Positions 17,736 to 26,405 of a stretch of 64,000 nucleotides of DNA are shown here, piece after piece. A model generated the notes under the pieces. It was not told the origin of the DNA and ran no database searches. It was given only the letters and a program-made list of their open reading frames with translations. Each line of letters opens with the position of its first letter. Position 1 is the first letter of the stretch. The stretch lies in contig NZ_SJJZ01000001.1 in NCBI RefSeq assembly GCF_004331345.1, positions 868,001 through 932,000 on the forward strand, in the 5' to 3' direction. Both the position numbers and the translations under genes were made by a program. This DNA comes from Kribbella soli (lineage in GTDB: Bacteria > Actinomycetota > Actinomycetes > Propionibacteriales > Kribbellaceae).

Positions 17736-19052
17736 GTGAGACTGCGTTCGCTTGTAGCCGCGGTTGCGGCGACCGCCATGGGAATCAGCCTCGCCGCCTG
17801 TGGTGGCGGCGACAAGGATGACTCCTCCGGCGGCAGCACCGGTGACCAGACGCTGACCTACTGGGCCAGCAACCAGGGCACCAGCCTGGACAACGACAAG
17901 GAGGTCCTGACCCCGGTCCTGCAGAAGTTCACCCAGGAGACCGGGATCAAGGTGAACCTCGAGGTGATCGGCTGGAACGACCTGCAGACCCGGATCCAGA
18001 CCGCGATCACCTCGGGTCAGGCGCCGGACGTGGTCAACATCGGCAACACCTGGGCGGCCTCGCTGCAGGCCACCGACGCGTTCCTGCCGTTCGACGGCGA
18101 CGCGATGACCGCGATCGGGGGCAAGGACAAGTTCGTGCCGACGGCTCTGGCGACCGGCGGCAAGGAAGGCACCGACCCGACCTCGGTCCCGCTCTACGGT
18201 CTGGCCTACGGCCTGTACTACAACAAGGCGATGTTCGCCGCGGCCGGCCTGCAGCCGCCGAAGACCTGGGAAGAGATGGTCGCCGCGGCCAAGAAGCTGA
18301 CCAACCCGGCGAAGAACCAGTGGGGTATGGCGCTGGCGGCCGGCAGCTACACCGAGAACGTGCACTTCGCGTTCATCAACGCCGCGCAGAACAAGGCCGA
18401 CTGGTTCAACAGCGACGGCAAGCCGACGTTCACCGGTGACGGCAACGTGCAGGGCGTGCTGCGGTACCTCGACCTGATGCAGAAGGACAAGGTCGCGAAC
18501 CCGTCGAACGCGCAGTACGACAACGGCACCAAGTCGGTGAACGACTTCGCCACCAAGAAGGTCGCGATGGTCATCAACCAGAACAACGCCGACTCCTCGA
18601 TCGTTGCCAACGGCATGAAGGCCGGCGAGTACGGCGTCGTACCGTTCCCGGCTCCGGCCGGCGGCGAGCAGGTGGCCAGCCACGTGGCGGGGATCAACCT
18701 GTCGGTCTTCAAGAACACCAAGCACAAGGACGCGGCGCTGAAGTTCGTGAAGTACATGACGGACGCGAACACCCAGACCACGCTGGGCAAGCCGTTCTCC
18801 TCGCTGCCGGTGCTGAAGGACGCCAAGCCGGTGTTCACCACCGACGCGGCCGAGGCGGCCACCTTCCAGGACGTCTACAACACCAAGTCCAAGCCGCTGC
18901 CGCTGGTGCCGGCCGAGGACCAGTTCGAGAGCACTGTCGGCAAGGCGATGAACGCGATGTTCGCCAAGATCGCGACCGGTGGGACGGTGACCGCCGACGA
19001 CGTGAAGGCGGCGCTGAAGACCGCCGAGGACCAGGTAGCCGCCAGTAGCTGA
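17736..19052 (+). CDS. ABC sugar transporter, substrate-binding lipoprotein
   Basis: 438 aa from GTG at 17736, after GGGACGAGGGAG. The lipoprotein signal peptide ends at lipobox LAAC (Cys22). The mature protein has the family-1 solute-binding fold (TLTYWASNQGTSLDNDKEVL, VNIGNTWAASLQATDAFLPF, YGLYYNKAMFAAAGLQPPKT WEE, KKVAMVINQNNADSSIVANG) typical of mono- or oligosaccharide receptors. It is the first gene of a three-gene importer cluster and is preceded by two LacI operators. The sugar cannot be read from sequence. Confidence 0.93.
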   Translation: MRLRSLVAAVAATAMGISLAACGGGDKDDSSGGSTGDQTLTYWASNQGTSLDNDKEVLTPVLQKFTQETGIKVNLEVIGWNDLQTRIQTAITSGQAPDVVNIGNTWAASLQATDAFLPFDGDAMTAIGGKDKFVPTALATGGKEGTDPTSVPLYGLAYGLYYNKAMFAAAGLQPPKTWEEMVAAAKKLTNPAKNQWGMALAAGSYTENVHFAFINAAQNKADWFNSDGKPTFTGDGNVQGVLRYLDLMQKDKVANPSNAQYDNGTKSVNDFATKKVAMVINQNNADSSIVANGMKAGEYGVVPFPAPAGGEQVASHVAGINLSVFKNTKHKDAALKFVKYMTDANTQTTLGKPFSSLPVLKDAKPVFTTDAAEAATFQDVYNTKSKPLPLVPAEDQFESTVGKAMNAMFAKIATGGTVTADDVKAALKTAEDQVAASS

Positions 19053-19063
19053 CGTACGGGCGT

Positions 19064-19102
19064 TCGCGTCCGAAGAACCGGCCTCCGGCTCTTCGGACGC
19101 GA
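19064..19102 (+). promoter_or_regulatory. Intercistronic hairpin between binding protein and permeases
   Basis: TCGCGTCCGAAGAACCGG (19064-19081) pairs with CCGGCTCTTCGGACGCGA (19085-19102), with a 3-nt loop and one mismatch in 18. It starts 12 bp after the binding-protein stop. Similar hairpins in sugar ABC operons stabilise the upstream mRNA or stop part of transcription, so that the receptor exceeds the permeases. The same role is inferred here. Confidence 0.75.
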
Positions 19103-19146
19103 CGCACGTGTCAGCCGATCCGCGAGACAGGAGGGCGACCACCCGG

Positions 19147-20112
19147 ATGTCCGTCGCAACCGAAACTGCCGCTCCGGCACCGCCGAAACCACGGAGCCGG
19201 CTCGAGCACCGGCCCGGCCTGAACCGGTGGCTGCCGTACGCGCTGCTGGCCCCGGCAGTGTTGCTGGAACTGTTCATCCACATCATTCCGATGCTGGTCG
19301 GGATCTGGATGAGCTTCGTCAAACTGACCAAGTTCTTCATCGCGAACTGGTCCTCCGCGCCCAGCGCCGGGCTCGGCAACTACAAGGTCGCGCTCGACTT
19401 CAACAACGCGGTCGGGCAGGGGCTGCTGAAGTCGTTCGGCGTCACGGTCGTCTTCTCGCTCGTCACGGTCGCGTTCTCGTGGGTGCTCGGGATGGCCGCC
19501 GCGGTCGCCCTGCAGCCGGAGTTCCGCGGCCGGGGCATCGTCCGCACCTTGTTCCTGGTGCCGTACGCGCTCCCGGCGTACGCCGGAATCCTGACCTGGA
19601 ACTTCATGCTCCAGCGCGACACCGGCGCGGTGAACCACGTGCTGAACCAGCTGCACCTGACCGACGGGAAAACGTTCTGGCTGATCGGCGGCAACGCGCT
19701 GATCTCGCTGATCACGGTGGCCGGCTGGAAGCTGTGGACGTTCGCGTTCCTCACCCTGATGGCCGGTATGCAGAGCATCCCGAGGGACCTCTACGAGGCC
19801 GCGTCGGTGGACGGCGCCGGCAACATCCGGCAGTGGCGCAACATCACGCTGCCCTCGCTGCGGCCGGTGAACCTGGTGCTCGTGCTCGTGCTGTTCCTGT
19901 GGACGTTCAGCGACTTCAACACGCCGTACGTGCTGTTCGGTACGGCGCAGCCGCCGGCCGGTGACCTGATCACGTTCCACATCTACAACGCGTCGTTCCT
20001 GACCTGGAACTTCGGCACCGGTGCGGCGATGTCCGTGCTGCTGCTGATCTTCCTGATGATCGTCACCGGCGCGTATCTGCTCGTCACCGGAAGGAGGTCG
20101 CGTCGTGCGTGA
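19147..20112 (+). CDS. ABC sugar transporter permease 1 (MalF/UgpA type)
   Basis: 321 aa from ATG at 19147, with AGGAGG about 12 nt upstream; a GTG at 19108 is an alternative. Six hydrophobic helices are visible, starting with LPYALLAPAVLLELFIHIIP. The EAA loop, which docks the ATPase, is DLYEAASVDGAGNIRQWRNI TLPSL. The gene overlaps the next permease by 8 bp. No ABC ATPase gene is present in the cluster, which fits the actinobacterial habit of sharing one MsiK-type ATPase among several sugar importers. Confidence 0.92.
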   Translation: MSVATETAAPAPPKPRSRLEHRPGLNRWLPYALLAPAVLLELFIHIIPMLVGIWMSFVKLTKFFIANWSSAPSAGLGNYKVALDFNNAVGQGLLKSFGVTVVFSLVTVAFSWVLGMAAAVALQPEFRGRGIVRTLFLVPYALPAYAGILTWNFMLQRDTGAVNHVLNQLHLTDGKTFWLIGGNALISLITVAGWKLWTFAFLTLMAGMQSIPRDLYEAASVDGAGNIRQWRNITLPSLRPVNLVLVLVLFLWTFSDFNTPYVLFGTAQPPAGDLITFHIYNASFLTWNFGTGAAMSVLLLIFLMIVTGAYLLVTGRRSRRA

Positions 20113-20944
20113 GACCAGAGGGTTCAAGATCTACCGCGGCGTCACCCTCACAGTGCTCGGATTGTTCGTCCTGGTCCCGCTGTACGTGATGGTGACCTCG
20201 TCGCTCAAACCGCTCAAGGACGTGCAGGGCGCGTTCTCCTGGTGGCCGTCGAACCTGACGCTGGCGCCGTTCGTGGACATGTGGAAGACGGTGCCGCTGG
20301 CCCGGTACTTCGTGAACTCGACGATCGTGTCGGTGGCGGCGACGGTGTTCTCGGTGGCGATCGCGATCCTGGCCGCGTTCGCGGTGTCGCGGTTCAAGTT
20401 CCGCGGGCGGACGGTGTTCACCACCACGGTGCTGTCGACGCAGATGTTCCCGGGTGTGCTGTTCCTGCTGCCGTTGTTCCTGATCTTCGTGAACATCAAC
20501 AACTCGTTCGGGCTGCAGCTGGTCGGGACGCGGCTCGGGCTGATCATCACGTACCTGACATTCAGCCTGCCGTTCTCGATCTGGATGCTGGCCGGGTACT
20601 TCGACAGCATCCCGCGCGAGCTGGACGAGGCCGCGCTGGTCGACGGCTGCGGTCCGATGGGCGCGCTCTGGCGGGTCGTCCTGCCCGCGGCGCGACCTGG
20701 TGTGATCGCGGTCGCGATCTACTCGTTCATGACCGCGTGGGGCGAGGTCCTGTTCGCGTCGGTGATGACGACCGAGGCCAACCGGACGCTGTCGGTCGGC
20801 CTGCGGCAGTACTCCACGCAGACCAACATCTACTGGAACCAGATCATGGCGGCCGCCCTGGTCGTCAGCGTCCCCGTCGTCATCGGCTTCCTTCTCGCCC
20901 AGCGCCACTTCGTCGCGGGCGTCACGGCAGGTGCGGTGAAGTAG
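20105..20944 (+). CDS. ABC sugar transporter permease 2 (MalG/UgpE type)
   Basis: 279 aa, GTG start inside the end of permease 1 with GGAAGGAGG just before it, so translation is coupled. Six TM segments begin with GVTLTVLGLFVLVPLYVMVT. The EAA motif is ELDEAALVDGCGPMGALWRV VLP. It completes the heterodimeric channel with permease 1. The class-1 long-arm hairpin begins at the last base of its stop codon. Confidence 0.92.
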   Translation: MRETRGFKIYRGVTLTVLGLFVLVPLYVMVTSSLKPLKDVQGAFSWWPSNLTLAPFVDMWKTVPLARYFVNSTIVSVAATVFSVAIAILAAFAVSRFKFRGRTVFTTTVLSTQMFPGVLFLLPLFLIFVNINNSFGLQLVGTRLGLIITYLTFSLPFSIWMLAGYFDSIPRELDEAALVDGCGPMGALWRVVLPAARPGVIAVAIYSFMTAWGEVLFASVMTTEANRTLSVGLRQYSTQTNIYWNQIMAAALVVSVPVVIGFLLAQRHFVAGVTAGAVK

Positions 20945-21036
20945 CGGATCTGCAGCACTCATCAATTGCGTCTCAGCGGACCGGCTGAGCGTGGCGATCG
21001 GTCGTCAGGCGCAATTGATGAGTGCTGGCGGTCCGC
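20944..21036. repeat. Long-arm hairpin element, class 1 copy F
   Basis: Arms 20944-20970 and 21010-21036 pair with 3 mismatches in 27; the inner 18 bp (CAGCACTCATCAATTGCG) is perfect. The loop is 39 nt and contains CTGAGCGT. Ends GCGGATCT and TGGCGGTCCGCC match the element at 8275-8378. It lies between the importer and the convergent efeB and may terminate both, but it lacks T-runs. Confidence 0.85.
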
Positions 21037-21044
21037 CAAGTGGG

Positions 21045-22295
21045 TCAGGCGAAGAGCTTTTCGCCCCAGTAGGAGCCGGGGGTGACGCCGGCGGGGCAGG
21101 CGAAGATGCCGGAGCCTACGTGGTGGATGTACTCGTTCATCGTGTCGCTCTTGGCCAACTGGTTCTGGACGGGGATGAACTGTTTGCGCGGGTCGCGTTG
21201 GTAGGCGAGGAAGAACAGGCCCGCGTCGAGGCGGCCGAGGCCGTCCGAGCCGTCGACGAAGTTGTAGCCGCGGCGTAGCAGTTCGGCGCCGTTGTTGAAC
21301 TGCGGGTGTGCGAGCCGCACGTGCGAGTCCATCGGCACCCTCGGGTCGCCGTCGGAGTTCTTCGCGGTGAAGTCGATCGCGTCGAACTCGTCCGCCTTGC
21401 CCAACGGGGCGCCGGTGCCCTTCCCGCGGCCGATGATCGTCTCCTGCTCGCCGAGCGACGTACGGTCCCAGATCTCGATGTTCATCCGGATCCGCCGCGA
21501 CACCAGGTACGCGCCGCCGACCATCCACTCCGGTCCGTCCTCGGGCTGCACCCACAGCTGCTGCTCGAGCTTGTCGGCTTCCTCGAGCTTGAGGTTGTTC
21601 GTCCCGTCCTTGAACCCGAACAGGTTCCGCGGCGTCGCCTGCGCCCGCGACGTCGACGACGTACGGCCGAAACCGAGCTGCGAGTACCGTACGGCGACCC
21701 GCCCGAACCCGATCCGCGCCAGGTTCCGGATCGCGTGTACGGCGACCTGCGGGTCATCGGAACACGCCTGTACGGCGATGTCGCCGCCGGACCGCGCCGG
21801 GTCGAGGTCGTCGCCGATGAAGTGCGGCAGGTCGACCAGCGCCTTGGGACGCTTGGACGCGAGCCCGAACCGCTTGTCGAACAACGACGGCCCGAACCCG
21901 ACGGTGATCGTCAGCCGTGCCGGCGGCAGGCCGACCGCCTCGCCGGTGTCCTCCGGCGGCGCCTCCCCCGGTCCGTTCACGGCGCCGTACTGACCGATGT
22001 CGCGACCGGCCGTCAGCAGCGCCGCCGCGGCGGTCCACTCCTTCAGCAGGGCGATCAGGTCGTCGCGCTTCGTCGTGGTCACGTCGAAGGCGGCGAAGTG
22101 CAGCCGGTCCTGGACCGGCGTGGTGATCCCGGCCTGGTGCGGGCCGTGGAACTCGACCGGCCCGTTGTTGTCTGCGGCCTGCGACTCTTCACCGGTCAGC
22201 GCCGAGTGTGCGGCGTACCCGGCGACTCCGGTGGCGACAGCCGCGCCCGCAGCCCCGAAGAGACCGCGGCGCGAGATTCCCTTACGGTCGCTCAT
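21045..22295 (-). CDS. efeB: Dye-decolorizing peroxidase of the Efe iron-uptake system
   Basis: 416 aa, exported by the Tat route: RKGISRRGLFGAAGAAVATG has the twin-arginine motif. DyP signatures are present: GFKDGTNN (the GxxDG-type distal Asp loop), IRMNIEIWDRTSLGEQE, and a proximal-His region VRLAHPQFNNGAELLRRGYN. EfeB is a periplasmic heme peroxidase, proposed to oxidise ferrous iron or extract iron from heme for the EfeUO importer. Its ATG overlaps the efeO stop (ATGA), as expected for the efeUOB operon. Confidence 0.94.
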   Translation of the reverse strand: MSDRKGISRRGLFGAAGAAVATGVAGYAAHSALTGEESQAADNNGPVEFHGPHQAGITTPVQDRLHFAAFDVTTTKRDDLIALLKEWTAAAALLTAGRDIGQYGAVNGPGEAPPEDTGEAVGLPPARLTITVGFGPSLFDKRFGLASKRPKALVDLPHFIGDDLDPARSGGDIAVQACSDDPQVAVHAIRNLARIGFGRVAVRYSQLGFGRTSSTSRAQATPRNLFGFKDGTNNLKLEEADKLEQQLWVQPEDGPEWMVGGAYLVSRRIRMNIEIWDRTSLGEQETIIGRGKGTGAPLGKADEFDAIDFTAKNSDGDPRVPMDSHVRLAHPQFNNGAELLRRGYNFVDGSDGLGRLDAGLFFLAYQRDPRKQFIPVQNQLAKSDTMNEYIHHVGSGIFACPAGVTPGSYWGEKLFA

Positions 22296-23452
22296 TTCTT
22301 CGCCAGCACCCCGGCGACCTTGCTGACCGGCTCGGCCAGCCCGTCGACCACCGCGCCGAGGGCCTTCTTCTCGGCCTCGGTCGCGGTGTACGGCTTGAAG
22401 CCGTCACCGTCGCGGTACTTGTCCAGCGACGCGAAGACGGCCTTGAACTGAGCGTCCAGCTGGGTGACGAGCGCCGCGTCCCGCTTCTGCAGGGCCGGGC
22501 GGAGCGCCTGGATCGCGGCCTGCGAGCCCTCGACGTTGGCCTCGAAGTCCCACAGGTCGGTGTGCGAGTAGCGGTCCTCCTCGCCGGTGACCTTGCCGGT
22601 CGCGACCTCGTCGAGCAGTTCCTTGGCGCCGTTGGCCAGCTGCAGCGGGGTGAGCTTGACGACCTTCGCCTTCGCGACCACGGTCTTCACATCGGTCAGC
22701 AGCAGGTCCGCGTACTTCTCCATGCCCTTGGTGGAGTTGGAGACCCAGAGCGCCTGCTCGATCCGGTGGTACCCGGTCCACTCGGTGCCCGGCTCGACGT
22801 CGTTGACGCGCGCGTCGATCTTCGGGTCCAGGTCGCCGAACGACTCGGCGACCGGCTCGATCCGCTCCCAGTAGGTCCGCGAGACCGGGAACAGCTCCTT
22901 CGCCTTCGCGACGTCGCCGGCCTTCACCGCGGTGACGAACTCGGTGGTCTTCTGCTCCAGCGCGACCGCCTGCGAGTTCACGTACCGCTGGTAGCTCTCG
23001 GTCGCCTGCTTCAGCGCGGTGTCGGTGTCGACCTGCGCGGGCGCGTCGCCGGCGACGTTGAGGTCGCCGCGGATCCCGTCGCCGACCATGCCGGGCTTGC
23101 AGACCGCCTGGTACTTGCCGGTCGGCAGCTCGACGATCAGGTCCCGCTTCAGGCCCGGACCGATGTTCTCGACCTCACCCATCACCCGGTCGCCGTCGGC
23201 GTACACGTAGAACTCGGTGACCTTACTGCCGCCGTTCGTCACCGAGAACGTGCTGGTGCCGGACTTCACGTCGCGGCGGCTCAGGTCGCAGCCCGAGTCG
23301 GACGCCTTCACCGACACCGGACCGGTGCCGTCGTCCTTGGCCGCCGGCTCGTCCTTCGCACACGCCGTGAGCGCGGCGAGGCCGATGACGACGACGGTAC
23401 CGAAGATGGAGACCCGACGGGCTGTGCCAACAAAGACGGGAGTGGTGCGCAT
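22292..23452 (-). CDS. efeO: Iron-uptake lipoprotein EfeO with cupredoxin and M75 domains
   Basis: 386 aa. The lipoprotein signal ends at LTAC (Cys31). An N-terminal cupredoxin-like domain (residues ~40-125: VSVKASDSGCDLSRRDVKSG, TEFYVYADGDRVMGEVENIG) is followed by the helical M75 peptidase-like domain with the HRIE (HxxE) motif in WTGYHRIEQALWVS. EfeO sits outside the membrane and passes iron to the EfeU permease. The gene is 16 bp downstream of efeU and overlaps efeB by 4 bp. Confidence 0.94.
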   Translation of the reverse strand: MRTTPVFVGTARRVSIFGTVVVIGLAALTACAKDEPAAKDDGTGPVSVKASDSGCDLSRRDVKSGTSTFSVTNGGSKVTEFYVYADGDRVMGEVENIGPGLKRDLIVELPTGKYQAVCKPGMVGDGIRGDLNVAGDAPAQVDTDTALKQATESYQRYVNSQAVALEQKTTEFVTAVKAGDVAKAKELFPVSRTYWERIEPVAESFGDLDPKIDARVNDVEPGTEWTGYHRIEQALWVSNSTKGMEKYADLLLTDVKTVVAKAKVVKLTPLQLANGAKELLDEVATGKVTGEEDRYSHTDLWDFEANVEGSQAAIQALRPALQKRDAALVTQLDAQFKAVFASLDKYRDGDGFKPYTATEAEKKALGAVVDGLAEPVSKVAGVLAKK

Positions 23453-23468
23453 TGCTTCTCCTGGGGAT

Positions 23469-24317
23469 TCAGGCCGCTTTGTGGGCGGTCGTCGCCGGTA
23501 CGGCGGGCGGTGTGGAGCTCTTCACCGGAAGGAAATAGAGCACCATCACCGGGACGAGATAGGCGACCCACGCGATCGCCTCCAGCACGGACGGTGCCGG
23601 GTTGAAGTTGAAGATGCCCTTCAGCAGTACGCCGTACCAGCTGTCCGGCGGGATCACGTGGGAGATGTCGAAGGCGAGCGTGTGCAGACCGGGCAGGATG
23701 TTCGCCTCCTGCAGGTCGTGGAAGCCGTAGGCGAAGATGCCGGCCGCGACCAGGATCAGCACCGCGCCGGTCCACTTGAAGAACACGGCCAGGTTGATCT
23801 TCACCGCGCCCTTGTAGATGGCGACGCCGAGCAGCACCGAGGTCGCGAGCCCGAGCAGGACGCCGACGAACGGTACGGCGGTGGTCGCGGTGGCGGCCGA
23901 CGCGTACACGATGAACGCGGTCTCGATGCTCTCCCGGAAGACCGCGAGGAACGCCAGGACGACCACCGCGCGGGAGCCGACCTCGAGGGCCTGGCCCATC
24001 CGCTCGCGCAGCTCCTTGGCGATGCTGCGGGACGCCTTGCGCATCCAGAAGATCATCCAGGTGACGAAGCCGACCGCGAGGATCGACATCACCCCGCCGA
24101 CGGTCTCCTGGGTCGTGAACGACTTCGCGGTCAGCGCGGTGACGAACTGGAGCAGACCCCAGGCGGCGACCGCCACGGCAAGCGCCGTGGCGACACCGAT
24201 CCAGACCAGTTTGAGTCGATCGCGATGCCCCGACTTGACCAGGAAGGTGGCGAGGATGCTGACGACCAGCGAGGCCTCGAGTCCTTCACGAAGTCCGATC
24301 AGGTAGTTCGCGAGCAT
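23469..24317 (-). CDS. efeU: Ferrous iron permease EfeU (FTR1 family)
   Basis: 282 aa with seven hydrophobic helices. Both RExxE iron-binding motifs are present: REGLE at residues 10-14 and RESIE in the middle of the protein (AVFRESIETAFIVYAS). The N-terminal start at ATG 24317 places the first motif in TM1, as in Ftr1p/EfeU. It is the first gene of efeUOB, with an IdeR/DtxR-like palindrome ending ~20 bp upstream of the start, so iron repression is expected. Confidence 0.95.
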   Translation of the reverse strand: MLANYLIGLREGLEASLVVSILATFLVKSGHRDRLKLVWIGVATALAVAVAAWGLLQFVTALTAKSFTTQETVGGVMSILAVGFVTWMIFWMRKASRSIAKELRERMGQALEVGSRAVVVLAFLAVFRESIETAFIVYASAATATTAVPFVGVLLGLATSVLLGVAIYKGAVKINLAVFFKWTGAVLILVAAGIFAYGFHDLQEANILPGLHTLAFDISHVIPPDSWYGVLLKGIFNFNPAPSVLEAIAWVAYLVPVMVLYFLPVKSSTPPAVPATTAHKAA

Positions 24318-24337
24318 GGCGGGACTCTCTCATTGCA

Positions 24338-24371
24338 TTAGGTACGGCTAACCTTCCTGAGGTTAACCTAA
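24338..24371. promoter_or_regulatory. IdeR/DtxR-like iron boxes upstream of efeUOB
   Basis: TTAGGTACGGCTAACCTTC (24338-24356) matches the IdeR consensus TTAGGTTAGGCTAACCTAA at 14-15 of 19 positions. A second core, TGAGGTTAACCTAA (24358-24371), abuts it. The tandem pair is just upstream of efeU and also covers the last codons and stop of the thpR gene. Binding by an iron-loaded DtxR-family repressor is inferred. Confidence 0.82.
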
Positions 24372-24926
24372 GAAGTCCCATTCGCCTACCGTGATGTACG
24401 CCGCACTGTGGCCCGGTCCTTCACCCAGCCGGGACTCGATCAACTGCAGGCTGCCGGCGGTCCAGACCGGACCGTTGTAGGTGTCGAAAACCCTGACCCA
24501 CTTGGTGACGTCGATCGGTCGGCGCACTCGCGCCAGTGTCAGGTGCGGGGTGAATTTCCTTCCTTCCACGGTCACTCCGGCGCGACTCGCTGCCGACCGC
24601 GTGGTCATCGCCAGGTGCTTGAGCGACTCGGTCTCGTCGCGCACTCCGGCGTACAGGACCCGCGCGTCGGGGACGCCGGGGAAGGCGCCGGCGCCGGCCA
24701 GCTGCAGCTCGAACGGTCTTTGTCGCTTGGCGGCGAGCTCCAGCCGCTCCTCGAGTTCCTCGGTCTTCCAGTCCGGCACCTCGTCGAGGAACGCCAGCGT
24801 GAGATGCCAGTGCTCGTCCGCCGCCCACCGGATGTCGTCGTCCGGATGGTCCCGGCGGGGCTCGACGAACTCGCTCAGATCCTCCACTACCTCTTGAGGT
24901 GGCACTACGGCCACGAACAATCGCAT
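24363..24926 (-). CDS. thpR: RNA 2',3'-cyclic phosphodiesterase (2H family)
   Basis: 187 aa. The two HxTx catalytic motifs are HLTL at residues 41-44 (WHLTLAFLDEVPDW) and again in FTPHLTLARVRRP, at the spacing normal for LigT/ThpR proteins. The enzyme hydrolyses 2',3'-cyclic phosphate ends of RNA to 2'-phosphates. Its stop codon lies inside the iron boxes of efeU, which is 46 bp downstream on the same strand, so read-through into efeUOB is possible. It is divergent from the kinase/oxidoreductase fusion. Confidence 0.9.
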   Translation of the reverse strand: MRLFVAVVPPQEVVEDLSEFVEPRRDHPDDDIRWAADEHWHLTLAFLDEVPDWKTEELEERLELAAKRQRPFELQLAGAGAFPGVPDARVLYAGVRDETESLKHLAMTTRSAASRAGVTVEGRKFTPHLTLARVRRPIDVTKWVRVFDTYNGPVWTAGSLQLIESRLGEGPGHSAAYITVGEWDFLG

Positions 24927-24959
24927 CCGAAAATGCTATCGGTGGTGGAAACTGCTTTT

Positions 24960-26405
24960 GTGTCCGAGTTCAAGCTGCCCTCGCCGTGTGTGGTGATCCT
25001 GGTGGGTCCGGGGGCGTCCGGGAAGTCGACGTGGGCGGCGGAGCATTTCGAGGCCGAGTTGGTGGTGTCGAGTGATCGGTTGCGGGCGTTGGTCGGGGCC
25101 GGTGAGGACGACATCGCGGCGAGTGCCGATGCGTTCGCGTTGCTGGAGGAGGTCGTGCGGCAGCGGATCGGGCGGCGGCTGACGACCGTCATCGACACAC
25201 TCGGGCTCGACAGGGACCGGCGGGTGCGGTGGCTGGAACTGGCGCGCGAGGCCGGAATGCCTTGTGTGGCGGTGGGTTTCGATACGCCGGCCGACGAGTG
25301 CCGGCGGCGGAATCGGGAGCGTACGGCGAAGCGGATCCCGGCTGACGTACTGACGTCGCAGCTGCGGTCATGGGCTTCGGTGAAGCAAGAGCTCCCGACG
25401 GAGGGGTACGACGACGTACTGCAGCCGACCGCGGTGCGGGTGGTGCCGAACGCCTTCGTGGAGTCGACTGCGGCGCACGCGCGGCAATCAGAAGCTCCGA
25501 TGGGGTTGCGGTTCGGGTTGCAACTGAGCAGATATCCAGGCGGTCGGGAAGGCCTGGCTTCGTGGATTCGGGAGGTGGCGGAGCGGGCCGAGGCGGTGGG
25601 GTTCGACGCGATCTACGTGATGGATCACTTCCGGCAGATCCCGCAGGTGGGGCGGGCGTGGGAGGACTTCCTGGAGAGCTGGACGACGCTCGGGTACCTC
25701 GCCGCGTGTACGACCCGAGTGCGGTTGGGGACGTTGGTTTCGGGCATCACGTACCGCAACGTCGCCCACCTCGGAAAGATCGCCGCGACGCTCGATGTGT
25801 TGAGTGGTGGGCGGGCGGTGTGCGGGGTCGGGCTCGCATGGTTCGAGGCGGAGCACAAGGCGTACGGCTGGCCGTTTCCCTCGGTGAGCGAACGCTATGC
25901 GCTGCTCGAGGACGCCTTGCAGGTGTTGCCGATTTTATGGGGACCTGGCAACAAACCGTTCCGCGGCAAGGTTCTCGACGTACCGGACACCACTTGTTAT
26001 CCGCGACCGCTGCAGGAACATCTGCCCGTGCTCGTCGGCGGGAGTGGGCCGCGGACGCTGCGCTTGGCCGGGCGGTACGCGGACGCGGTGAATGTGTTCG
26101 GGGACGTCGCCGCGGTTCGGAAGGCGGCCGGCTATCTGGGCGACAGGCCGGTTGAGCTGACGCATCTGTCGACAACCCTGGTGGGCAAGGACTCGCAGCA
26201 GTTGGACGAGCTCGTACGGCGGTTGCGTCCGCGGAACGTGAACCCGGCGAAGTACGCCGCCTCCGTGAACGCCGGCACCGTCGACGATCAGATCGGGCGG
26301 TTCCGCGAGTTGTCCGAGGTGGGCGTGGCCGAGGTGATGATCAGCCTCCCCGACCTCGCCACCCTCGACACGGTCGCCGATGTGATCTCAGCGTTCCGGG
26401 TCTAG
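24960..26405 (+). CDS. Fusion of a P-loop (AAA/zeta-like) kinase and an F420-type LLM oxidoreductase
   Basis: 481 aa from GTG at 24960, behind GGTGGTGGAA; ATG 24933 is an in-frame alternative without a ribosome-binding site. Residues 1-165 form a small P-loop NTPase with Walker A GPGASGKST (16-24), VVSSDRLRALVG and RRNRERTAKRIP, like polynucleotide- or zeta-type kinases. From residue 181 (MGLRFGLQLSRYPGG) a complete luciferase-like monooxygenase domain follows (EAVGFDAIYVMDHF, TLVSGITYRNVAHLGKIAAT, LVGGSGPRTLRLAGRYADAV). No stop separates the halves, and the internal ATG at 25500 could make the second half alone. Substrates are unknown. Confidence 0.82.
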   Translation: MSEFKLPSPCVVILVGPGASGKSTWAAEHFEAELVVSSDRLRALVGAGEDDIAASADAFALLEEVVRQRIGRRLTTVIDTLGLDRDRRVRWLELAREAGMPCVAVGFDTPADECRRRNRERTAKRIPADVLTSQLRSWASVKQELPTEGYDDVLQPTAVRVVPNAFVESTAAHARQSEAPMGLRFGLQLSRYPGGREGLASWIREVAERAEAVGFDAIYVMDHFRQIPQVGRAWEDFLESWTTLGYLAACTTRVRLGTLVSGITYRNVAHLGKIAATLDVLSGGRAVCGVGLAWFEAEHKAYGWPFPSVSERYALLEDALQVLPILWGPGNKPFRGKVLDVPDTTCYPRPLQEHLPVLVGGSGPRTLRLAGRYADAVNVFGDVAAVRKAAGYLGDRPVELTHLSTTLVGKDSQQLDELVRRLRPRNVNPAKYAASVNAGTVDDQIGRFRELSEVGVAEVMISLPDLATLDTVADVISAFRV

